Shown: in pieces, positions 56,701 through 64,000 of the stretch
Layout: every line of letters begins with the position of its first letter
Position numbering within the stretch: the stretch's first letter is position 1
From: Macrostomum hystrix
Taxonomy: Eukaryota; Platyhelminthes; Macrostomidae
DNA: 64,000 bases
Direction: 5' to 3'
NCBI GenBank assembly: GCA_950097015.1
Contig: CATNEN010000025.1
Location: 4,131,001 to 4,195,000, forward strand
Notes under the pieces: generated by a model
Database searches by the model: none
The model's input: only the letters and a program-made list of their open reading frames with translations
Told to the model about the DNA's origin: nothing
Position numbers and translations under genes: made by a program

Positions 56701-57818
56701 TGTTGACGGAGGCGCATCAAGGGCATCTCGGCGTGGCGAAGGTCAAGGCGCGATGCCGCGAAACTGTCTGGTGGCCGCGCATTGACAGCGACGTGGAGAC
56801 ATTCGTGAGGAACTGCAGTGCCTGCATTCTGTCGGAGAAGGCGTTCAAGCCGATCAAGGTGCCCTGGTCAACCACGGAACTACCAGCCGGCCCGTGGAGA
56901 CAGCTCCAAGTCGACATCGTCGGAGAGCTCCCGGCAACCGAAGCGCCAAATTCGCACAGATTCCTCATCGTAGTCCACGACCTCTACTCCAAGTGGCCCG
57001 AGATCATCGCGTCTTCATCCGTAACCTCTACTGCCTGCATCGAGGCCCTTCGCAGCCTATTCGTCCGCTGGGGCCTGCCAGACGAGATCACAACTGACAA
57101 CGGACCACAATTCGTGTCGAGCGAGTTCACGGACTTCCTCAGCTCACTTGGCATCAAGCATCGCCGGACTCCATTCTATTGTCCGCAGCAGAACGGCGGA
57201 GTCGAAAGGTTCAACGGCTTCATCAAGTCTTCTCTACGAGCCCTGTTGGCCGACGGCGTGGCCATGAAGCAAGCTGTGCAGGAACTCCTGCTAGCGTATC
57301 GATCGGCTGAACACGCGCTGACCAAGAAGACCCCGGCCGAGATGATGCTAGGGCGGAAGCTTCGCCTGCATCTTGACCGGCTTCAACCGGCCGAGCCTGA
57401 GTCCGCGCCCAGCCAGGCGCTGCGGCGCACCGTCCAGGAACAACAGCAGCGAGCCGAAAGTCGCCGGAAACCTTCCAAGCAGAATCAGCAACCGCGGAGC
57501 GCCGCATTGTCCGTCGGCAGTCGTGTCCGCGTACGCCGACCGAAGAAAAGCAAACTCGGCAGCGGCATCTCCGAGCCGATGACGGTCGTCGGTCGCAACG
57601 GCAACACACTGACGCTAACCGATGGCAGTCGCTGGCACATCAGCCGCTGCATCCCAGACAACCGCCGCGGCTGGTGCGACGATGACGGTGACGGTGAGCT
57701 GCCACCCCAGCCAGCGGGTGCGCCGACAAGCCCGGCGCCACCAATGCCACCGCTGCGTCGTTCTGAGAGGCATCGTGCACCGCCTCAATGGTTCGGCAGT
57801 GTCGTGACCCACGATTGA
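53775..57818 (+). CDS. Gypsy Gag-Pol polyprotein, 1,347 aa, single frame
   Basis: Start taken at the first ATG (53775), which follows the primer site by about 125 bp. Domains in order (approximate residues): Gag to about 220; two zinc knuckles at 223-265, the first CX2CX4HX7C (variant), the second CX2CX4HX4C (canonical); aspartic protease near 315 (VDTAAKVSIL, where most have DTGA); reverse transcriptase 425-640 with RIDLNQSYLQLPL and the active-site YQDD at about 608; RNase H from about 753 (VSCDSSDVALGA); integrase zinc finger near 981 (HQGHLGVAK .. CSAC), then catalytic Asp in QVDIVG (1045), Asp in TDNGPQF (1107) and Glu in GGVERFNG (1141); a basic C-terminal tail. Gag and Pol are in one frame without a shift. 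The integrase zinc-finger wording suggests the Mag/K02A2.6-like side of gypsy, which is a weak inference. It appears intact. Confidence 0.96.
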   Translation: MGSTENATAPALRLNLREPPPFLDNPGTPAVSWEIWAAEFDTYLLASGIDSLQEARKIALLTHCLGREGVRIYRTLSADQETAPTTLAAACDLLKQHFQPAVSVYAKRHEFRKCVQRSAEGVQAFVANLRHAAKDCQFGVLHDDLILDQLIFGTSSSKVRERLLLEKELTLGGAIQIAAQVEMAVHSENSLTGKTAADDSIKKINFKRASYDAKQRQTGQQNQFCCSHCGQRGHRTGSDPRCAARGKACTKCGRLNHFAKVCKSSTTAPTSGQKKIQGVEIDSSRQQSIFAVGSSHKGQYKRASIRINGHSIPLLVDTAAKVSILSMETSRKIFGSKIPLRPCDKKLLSYNGSSISVAGEIDARVEFDGVQLPLFTFTIVMDGDDLMGIDLMDKLDCKVLGPSGHQIFIISSGNEASGMPPMPDWIPAKYHTLGTGLGEIKGFCHRPRVDPTVPPVAQRMRRLPLALRQECAAEIHRWKEEGIIERAEGDVPDWQSNVTCARKSDGKLRLCVDLRSVNKAIVPDSMSLPTFADLVTEFANSKLFSRIDLNQSYLQLPLHEDAKNLTCFHTESGLYRFKRMPFGISSAPAAFQKVVGKILEGIDGVMHYQDDIAVHAATEAEHDKRLFRVLDKLLHHRVTINLKKCVFKVPEIQFVGHRISATGIQPLQSHAESVEQLKAPTNASELASFLGFAKFLQFYIKNLSHVAEPLTALLRKYVPWNWDKKCEAAFSEVKRLISSAPCLKFFDQSHETVVSCDSSDVALGATLGQIDERGQLRPVAFASRALSDTERRYSATEKEALACVWSCEHWHLLLYGRKFKLLTDHQALTTLLTARGSGQRPLRLQRWCERLFVYDFDIEYVPGKLNVQPDFLSRYGYDRKKIGQESIDQRQTESDINLVLARSSEPISVAQLAEATASDDQLQRVVQFVLNGWPTETPSDLKGFHQVQHELCLWNDGRCLARGSRAVIPASLRDLVLTEAHQGHLGVAKVKARCRETVWWPRIDSDVETFVRNCSACILSEKAFKPIKVPWSTTELPAGPWRQLQVDIVGELPATEAPNSHRFLIVVHDLYSKWPEIIASSSVTSTACIEALRSLFVRWGLPDEITTDNGPQFVSSEFTDFLSSLGIKHRRTPFYCPQQNGGVERFNGFIKSSLRALLADGVAMKQAVQELLLAYRSAEHALTKKTPAEMMLGRKLRLHLDRLQPAEPESAPSQALRRTVQEQQQRAESRRKPSKQNQQPRSAALSVGSRVRVRRPKKSKLGSGISEPMTVVGRNGNTLTLTDGSRWHISRCIPDNRRGWCDDDGDGELPPQPAGAPTSPAPPMPPLRRSERHRAPPQWFGSVVTHD

Positions 57819-57935
57819 GTGTGAACCGACATGTGACTCAAGTGACTGTTGTGGAGAGAGCAATCACATGCGATACGAACTGATTAAATGCATGTCTCAA
57901 ACTATGCCATCCCGCCCGTTGCCTGTCATCTCTTT

Positions 57936-57948
57936 GGAGGGGGGATGA
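57936..57948 (+). other. Polypurine tract
   Basis: GGAGGGGGGATGA abuts the 3' LTR start, the position of the plus-strand DNA synthesis primer in LTR elements. Confidence 0.8.
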
Positions 57949-58116
57949 TGTTGTGAATGACCTATGTGCACATTTGCTCATAGTGTACTTATGTAATCAA
58001 TGTACATGTGAGGTTCAATAATATATATACACGGCTCTCGCTACGCGAGAGAGCACCCTCACCCTTGGTTAACTGGACTTGGCCTCGCCTCGCTTATTTG
58101 GCTAGCAGCCACAACA
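57949..58116 (+). repeat. 3' LTR of the gypsy element
   Basis: Identical to 53464-53631 over 168 bp, with the same hairpin at 58035-58051. Followed by the CTTCC duplication at 58117-58121. Confidence 0.95.
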
Positions 58117-58341
58117 CTTCCCACTCATCCAGTCAGATTCATCCCGTCAGATTCATCCCGTCAGACTCATCCCGTCAGATTCATCCCGTCAGATTCATCC
58201 CGTCAGACTCATCCCGTCAGATTCATCCCGTCAGATTCATCCCGTCAGATTCATCCCGTCAGATTCATCCCGTCAGATTCATCCCGTCAGATTCATCCCG
58301 TCAAATTCAGCACTGTCAGATTCATCACATTAGATTCATTT
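58117..58341 (+). repeat. 14-bp minisatellite, right part (after gypsy)
   Basis: Continuation of the 52.65-kb array. It starts with the CTTCC target duplication and a CACTCATCCAGTCAG variant that also follows the same left flank at 53172-53200. It decays after about 58300. Confidence 0.93.
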
Positions 58342-58516
58342 TAGCTCCCTCAAATCCTTTGTGGCTCAGCCAAATAACAATGTTTCCTGCACAGGCAGAC
58401 AGTCTGTCTGTCTGCCCGTGCACTTATTTGGAGAAACGATTAGTTGTCTGCAATTTGTCGCAGGCAAAAAGCTGCACTCAGTGAACCCTCATTGTACTAA
58501 CTTGCACTCTTGTTCA

Positions 58517-58975
58517 GTTAACAGTAGAAAGACCATGCACGGGGGTAATTTCAAATTCTCACTGCCAACTTCACGATAGCTCCTAAACTGAATGACTGAT
58601 TTTCGTGAAAGTACGCCATACGGATCCACATTTTCTGCTCTTTATGATAATCTAACTTTCAAAGCCGTCCGACGTCAGCATCATCGAGATATTCAGCGAT
58701 TCTTGTCGAATACCCTGGTTGGAAAGAGTAACTAACATGGCTCTGTAAAACGTGTTTGGCGAATCCATAGTGCAGTGGTTGAAATATATATCAATGAGCA
58801 ATGGTTCAACGCCTTATAACCAAGAATCACAGTCGACGTTCAAATAAAATCATATTTTTAGCAGAAAAAATTGAGTCTATAATTGTGGTTTTTGCCAACC
58901 ACACTAAATCAACCAACCACAACCAACCAACCCCGACTAGAACCGTTAAGTTGAATATCTCGTGCAAGATACAAA
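58517..58975 (+). repeat. Foldback-type dispersed repeat, copy 2
   Basis: Shares ordered phrases with 3016-3400: ACAGTAGAAA, GATTTTCGTGAAAGT, a CTTTCAAAGCC block, TCGAGATATTCAGCGA, GTGGTTTTTGCC and TTGAATATCTCG. The right inverted arm seen in copy 1 is cut short here, and the sequence passes into the 15-bp minisatellite. This suggests the array arose inside the element or replaced its end. Confidence 0.5.
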
Positions 58976-58989
58976 CAAATACTTGTTTG

Positions 58990-59147
58990 AACAATCCTGA
59001 CCTAAACAATCCTGACCTAAACAATCCTGGCCTTAGCAATCCTGATATAAATAATCCTGACCTAAAGAGTCCTGACCTACGAAATCCTGACCTATACAGT
59101 CCTGACCTAAACAATCCTGACCTAAACAGTTCTGACCCAAGTGTTCC
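58990..59147 (+). repeat. 15-bp minisatellite, about 10 copies
   Basis: Unit AATCCTGACCTAAAC with point variants; two isolated relatives lie at about 59235-59280. The unit is five codons, so a frame from the ATG at 58801 to 59352 stays open and reads as NNPDL-type pentapeptides. I consider that frame more likely a by-product than a gene. Confidence 0.9.
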
Positions 59148-59349
59148 TTATCAAAATAGTTATGCTGAAAAAGCGAAAGATCGTTTTGATTTTGATTTAT
59201 TGACCAAAATCACAAATTTCACTTATAATGAGCAAAACAATCCTGACCAAAAATGCTGGACTAAATCTTTCCTGACCAAAGCATACCCTGAGTGCGTTAT
59301 TTTAAACTTACACGTTTTCTGTACTTTTAACGTAGAAGTAAGATTAATT

Positions 59350-59601
59350 TAATGTGGCACTGTGTTAATTATTGGATTTGCTCGTAAGTTTACAATACTG
59401 AAAAGTGCAGTGCCTGAGTGGCACTCCAAGGATATACTCGAATACTCAGTAGTATTAACATGCTGCCCTAAATATGTACTCACACCTAAGTGGTGTAGTA
59501 AACACTCCTACAATACACGTTAAAACTGAAAAGGGCATATTTATTGGTAATATTAACGTAAATACAGTACAGTAGCTGCTGCTTCATTTTAATTCGCCTA
59601 T
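59350..59601. other. Non-coding, no feature seen
   Basis: AT-rich spacer between two tandem arrays. Confidence 0.5.
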
Positions 59602-59730
59602 TCGATTCATCTTGTCAGATTCATACCTTCCCACTCATCCAGTCAGATTCATCCCGTCAGACTCATCCCGTCAGACTCATCCCGTCAGATTCATCCCGTC
59701 AGATTCATCCCGTCAGATTCATACCTTCAG
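59602..59730 (+). repeat. 14-bp minisatellite, third block
   Basis: About nine units of the CAGATTCATCCCGT family. Its opening (GATTCATCTTGTCAG, then ATACCTTCCCACTCATCC) matches 53157-53190 exactly, so it looks like a dispersed copy of one segment of the main array. Confidence 0.9.
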
Positions 59731-62267
59731 AAGTTGTCGCTGTGAAATGAGAGTATCAATCCCTTTCCGGTTAACGGGTTTAGGCTCATGGATCCAGCAA
59801 GCATTAAAGCAAAATGAATCGCATCACAATGGTGCTTATTGGTAAATCTTTAGTCTGAACTAAGCATGTTGATAATTTGTTGGTGAGTATTTGATTATTG
59901 TAGAAACAATTATAAAAGTATGCAAAGTGCAAAGTTTTAAATTTAACTGGGCCATTTGGCTTTCTTTGAAATGTGTTCAAGTCGATCCAAAAGTGTGACA
60001 AAAACAATGGCGAACGTGTAGCGGTAGCAATTATTTTGTAGCTTCTTAGTTGTCAGATTCATTTGCCTGCACTATAGCTTGCACGGTTATAGTTGTTCTT
60101 CAGTGGACGTATTTACTTATTTCTTTCGAAGCGTACAAATGCACTTTATGAGCTCGACCACTCAAGCACTTTGAGGATTATAATTTATAAGACAGTGCGA
60201 GACAGACGGTTACTATTGTCGTAGGGCTCCTTTCTTCTTGTAAATTACTTATATTTATCCACTGCAAAATGCTTAGTTAATAATCAACTTTCGTTATATT
60301 TAAATTTACCCAATTATAGGGAAGTATAACACTTTAATTATATATAGGGCCTATGTATATTCAATAACTGTGGTAGCAAATTACAAGTGCCCGAGCGGTA
60401 AGACACTAACTTTCAAACTGTATAGAATCACTCTTTAATATTATTGGTTATAACCAGTCTTTAAAGGCTCCAATGGATTGGAGGGTACCAATCAAACACA
60501 ATGTATGTATTATTTACTCTACTCTATTCTATATAACTGACTCTGAGTCTCTGATAACCAATTTATCTTTCGCCTTTACCACCAAATATCCAACACAAAA
60601 CATGAGTGAATTTTTAAGTGAAAGAACTTTTTTGCTCATACAACATATATATTTAGGAACTTCTGTCTCTCAGACCATTGATTTTTAGGTTGGGGAAATT
60701 GTTCGTATATTGGGGGTGGGCATGCATAGTAAAACAAAGAACTAAAGCATATTTAAACAAAGCAAAATCATATGTGTATATTATCAATTTTCTAAGAATC
60801 ATACATATGCTAACTTTTACAATATTGTGTGAGCAGAAGAATGTAAAACTAGCCTACCACACTATAAAGTCTGTAACTTAACCTACTTTACAAATTATAT
60901 CTGAGGCTTTAGATTTAAATTCAGATTGCATCCAGTTGAAACTAAATTACTTGCTGTTGCTCTCTTGAGCTGCCTCAGAGTTCCAATTTAAACACACATA
61001 GTTGCAGAACAAATGAATGAGCAGGGAAAGAGAGAGCAAACCAGGGGATGCACAAGAGAAAGGGGCAAGCTGCTCTGAACTAAAAATCATGTTTCTTTGA
61101 ATACATTTTAAAGGCTATGAATTTCTACGAAACCCCAATATAACAAACCATTGGCATTGAAGCAATTAAACAGTTCAACGAGTATCAATGACTATTGCTA
61201 ACCTATGGAAAGAACCAAGCAAATTAATATCTATGCAAACTTTTTGTAACAACAAAATATGACTTCATGACGTCACAAAAGCTTTATTTTTGTTTGTAGG
61301 CCTGTGCCTTAATGCTATATGCTAATTTATTTTAGTACTCTGTATCAAAATGTAATTGTAAGAACTTTGTTTTTAATTTTTTTACAAAATCATTTTGCTG
61401 GCCAAGCATTACATAGCTCTAAGTTGAAATTGCACTATTTAGGATATATATATATATTTATTATTTATGAGTTGCCTCATATAGGCCTCGGTCAATGTCA
61501 TAAAAAATTCATATAGCCATATCGATCCTGTTTATTACTTACAAAATGCAAAGGGAAAATAATTTTACTTATGTAATTAAAATATACATGTATGTGTTCT
61601 TGTAATATAGAATAAAAAACTGGTAGAACAGAAAATTTTGCAATCCCCAAATTTCGCAGGTTCAATTCAAACTGCTTTTATAACAACAGTTTAAACAACT
61701 TCTTTAAATAAATTATAAATAATATAGACAGATATAGTTAGCCTACTACACAGAAGCACATGAAGCAATAGATATATAAAACACAGATACTTTCATCAAA
61801 ATATATTGTTGTTTATTTTAAAGTAAATGCTGCTATAAGCTATTTTAAGAAATTATACAATATAATTTGAAACAAAAGTGTAAGTCTGCTAGAATCTAAA
61901 TGATACCTTATCCACTCAAGGCTGAGACATCAGATTCACAGCAACCAAGCTGCTTGGCTACAGCTATAGGAAAATCCACACCAACTTCTGAAATTGGGTC
62001 AAGAAACTTCAATTGCCTCAGCAGCACTTGCCTCAGTACTTGCTAATGGCAAGGTAACCTGGCAGTAAAACTTGGGCACTGAAATGATGGAACACTTCTG
62101 AATCTTGGCAGAGCACTCACTAAAAAGCTGACAAGCATACTCACATAAAAATATCTTGGTCCTTAAGTTGATTACTACATTCAAAGGCAATACCAGCAAG
62201 ATTGCATATTGTTTTGGACTGTACTCAGTTTTCAGTCCAAAACAGCAGCTTATAGCAGACAGAAAAC
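59731..62267. other. Long AT-rich stretch without a recognised gene
   Basis: About 60366-60485 is the second copy of the diverged repeat also seen at 11.9 kb. A short frame at 61999-62199 on the minus strand ends in an Ala/Glu/Ser-rich tail and may belong with the open frame at 62268-62510, but is broken from it by stops. Nothing else is supportable. Confidence 0.45.
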
Positions 62268-62510
62268 CTATTGGACACCCTGATACATTCTATGAATTAG
62301 TACAGAATTTGATTGATTAAGTTTCTCAAACTTTTCTATGAGTGGTAGAACTGCAGCTAGAAAAGGCAAATCAAAAGCAACTTCTTTGTCCTTCAATGGA
62401 TTACAAATAGCAGTGGCTTGTTCATTCTCGATTGCCCTGATGCAGCTTATTGGTAGACTTTTTGGTAGCTCTTCGTGAAAATTTGATATTGCGGCAACTG
62501 TAAAAATGGC
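62268..62510 (-). pseudogene. Unassigned open frame, possible exon or transposase-derived fragment
   Basis: An 80-codon frame on the minus strand without an ATG near its start, ending in TAG at 62268-62270. It has protein-like composition: LPISCIRAIENEQATAICN, then LPFLAAVLPLIEKFEKLNQ and SVLIHRMYQGVQ. A good acceptor (TTTTTACAG) ends at 62498 on the minus strand, just inside the frame. The LPLIEKF..SNSVLIHRMY part loosely recalls the C-terminal half of hAT-derived zinc-finger/transposase-like proteins, but I could not confirm this. A related-looking frame downstream (61999-62199) is separated by stops, so decay is likely. Confidence 0.3.
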
Positions 62511-62586
62511 TCACTACAGTCAGACGTCTGGACCCAATGAGAGCAGCTCTCTTTTATATGTGAAGAATCATTGAATTAAGTCGAAA

Positions 62587-64000
62587 ATGTTGCAGATGCT
62601 CAGTGCAAGGCAGCGTGCTGCCATATTGGTTGGCAGGTCTCTAGTTGGCAGTGCATCTGCCCGCACTAAAGTTCTCAGCCTGGACACAATGAATCCGCAT
62701 GTTAAAAACATTGAATACGCTGTACGCGGCCCAATTGTGGCCAGGGCGGCCGAAATTGAAAAGGAACTGAAAGCTGGAGTGAAGAAGCCATTCAGCGAAG
62801 TTATCAAATGCAACATTGGCGACTGTCACGCCATGGGACAGCAGCCGCTCACCTTCCTACGTCAGGTATGAAAGCTGATCATTTATCATTACTTACTATT
62901 TGATGCTTGAAATGTTTAATCAGGTAGCAACTTAGAAACAGAAGTCTAAGCATGCTATGATCACTAGGCATAGCTAGTGCCACACCTACTTTTCTTATCA
63001 GTTTATCTATGCTTTCTGTATTTTTTGTTGTTAATAATCCGGTTTAAACAGGTTCTGTTTTTATGGCACCATTTCTTGTTTTTATTCGACTCCAGAAGTT
63101 CTTGCTCAGACAATTCAAGATAAAAAACCTTACTTTAATTTTAATAAAAGCGTTCTACGTTTAATCGACACTTCTTTTTACCATTTTTTAAAGTCTTATA
63201 AAAGAAAAAAACTAACGAATCAATAATAATAACAGGGGGCAATTACCGCTGCACTTAATTTAAAGGGGTAATAATAACCACTTAACTAAATGAACAGAAG
63301 GTAATGACCGTTTGACTAAGTGAACAGGTGGTAATGACCGCTAGACTAAATGAACAGGTGGTAATGACCGCTAGACTAAATGAACAGGTGGTAATGACCG
63401 CTAGACTAAATGGACAGGTGGTAATGACCGCTAGACTAAATGAACAGGTGGTAATGACCGCTAGACTAAATGAACAGGTGGTAATGACCGCTAGACTAAA
63501 TGAACAGGTGGTAATGACCGCTAGACTAAATGAACAGGTGGTAATGACCGCTAGACTAAATGAACAGGTGGTAATTACTGATGCGCTAAGAAACAGGCAT
63601 AATGAATAACTCAGGGTCAGTTCAGCACTCTGTCAAGCAGCATGTAATTCATCTCCATCCTAAAACATATCGTTGCCAAGGTGACCGCTCTACTGGCAGA
63701 TCCCAGCCTGTTTAAGTCTAATTTATATCCGTCGGATGCCAAGCAGCGAGCCGCCCGCATTCTGGACGACTGCGGCGGCCGCAGCGTCGGCTCCTACAGT
63801 CACGCCTGCGGCGTCAATGTCATTCGTGAGGACTGCGCCAAGTACATTGAAGCTCGCGACGGCGGCGTGCCATCAAATCCGGATGACATCTTCCTGTCAA
63901 CTGGCGCCAGCGAGGCTGTCAAATCCATCCTGGAGCTGCTGTCTAACGGCAAGGAAGGGCGCGAACAGGTTGGGATAATGATCCCAATACCACAGTATCC
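62587..64000 (+). CDS. GPT2: Alanine aminotransferase, N-terminal two exons (truncated by window end)
   Basis: Pyridoxal-phosphate enzyme converting alanine and 2-oxoglutarate to pyruvate and glutamate. Exon 1 is 62587-62865 (93 codons), donor CAG/GTATGA. Exon 2 starts at 63681 after GCCAAG and runs off the window (106 codons plus 2 nt). The 815-bp intron is phase 0, joining PLTFLRQ to VTALLADP. Family motifs: [85 protein letters not shown]. The first 28 residues ([20 protein letters not shown]..) are rich in Arg, Ser and Ala without acidic residues, like a mitochondrial presequence, so the mitochondrial (ALT2-type) form is favoured. The PLP lysine lies beyond the window. A CCAAT and a TTTTATAT stretch lie within 60 bp upstream. 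Confidence 0.92.
63238..63604 (+). repeat. 30-bp minisatellite in the aminotransferase intron
   Basis: About nine near-identical copies between 63300 and 63575, plus degenerate units on both sides. The unit contains GGTAATGACCGCTAGACTAA and ACAGGT. Thirty bases equal ten codons, so a frame stays open ([10 protein letters not shown] repeats), but it lies inside an intron between well-supported exons and is not coding. Confidence 0.95.

Larger units (their letters stand above)
53464..58116 (+). mobile_element. Intact Ty3/gypsy LTR retrotransposon, 4,653 bp
   Basis: Two LTRs of 168 bp (53464-53631 and 57949-58116) are identical as read. Their ends are TGTTGTG..CACAACA, and CTTCC is duplicated at 53459-53463 and 58117-58121. 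A primer-binding-like TGGCATCGCAAGCAGG starts at 53633 and a purine tract GGAGGGGGGATGA ends at 57948, directly before the 3' LTR. One uninterrupted Gag-Pol frame fills the interior. No env-like frame follows. Identical LTRs and an intact frame indicate a very recent insertion. Because it sits in a tandem array, the empty site is visible in sister repeats. Confidence 0.97.

Noticed and set aside
54264-57609. Antisense frames of 80-200 codons inside the gypsy element
   Set aside because: Shadows of the GC-rich Gag-Pol frame, with no independent motifs.

Overview
This is eukaryotic, intron-bearing nuclear DNA. It is most likely from a flatworm (Platyhelminthes), possibly a free-living one such as Macrostomum. 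The best evidence is a gene joining two degenerate EF-hands to a dynein-light-chain-like domain (51.1-51.7 kb), the architecture of flatworm tegumental-allergen-like (TAL) proteins. Introns are short with GT..AG ends, GC-rich coding islands sit in AT-rich DNA, and mobile elements and tandem repeats are abundant. The species assignment is inference.

Layout, left to right: 1.36-2.29 kb, a single-pass membrane-protein exon with no upstream ATG, with a candidate downstream exon near 7.04-7.20 kb. 3.01-3.56 kb, an old foldback repeat. 4.39-6.68 kb, a 27-bp minisatellite. 7.33-8.02 kb, a decayed 16/17-bp satellite split by a 196-bp solo LTR. 9.0-10.56 kb, a Tc1/mariner-superfamily transposon with 138-bp inverted repeats and an open transposase. 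10.67-11.79 kb, a deleted hAT element with a perfect 8-bp target duplication. 13.4-14.5 kb, a complete two-exon cytosolic sulfotransferase. 14.9-15.6 kb, a young 16-bp satellite. 16.46-49.83 kb, a 33.4-kb satellite of a 17-bp unit with nested higher-order repeats; it makes up over half the window.

After the satellite: 51.09-51.70 kb, the complete two-exon TAL-like gene with a TATA box. 52.65-58.34 kb, a 14-bp minisatellite into which an intact Ty3/gypsy element (53,464-58,116, identical 168-bp LTRs, CTTCC target duplication) has inserted. 58.5-59.15 kb, a second copy of the foldback repeat, running into a 15-bp minisatellite. 59.6-59.73 kb, a further 14-bp array. 62.27-62.51 kb, a short unassigned open frame on the minus strand. 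62.59-64.0 kb, the first two exons of an alanine aminotransferase (probably mitochondrial), which runs off the window; its first intron carries a 30-bp minisatellite.

The host genes are unrelated housekeeping or tegument-type genes and do not form a functional cluster. The unusual part is the repeat biology: at least six tandem-repeat families in 64 kb, several with higher-order structure, plus four recognisable transposable elements of four types, two of them inside tandem arrays. I saw no rRNA, convincing tRNA or CRISPR array.
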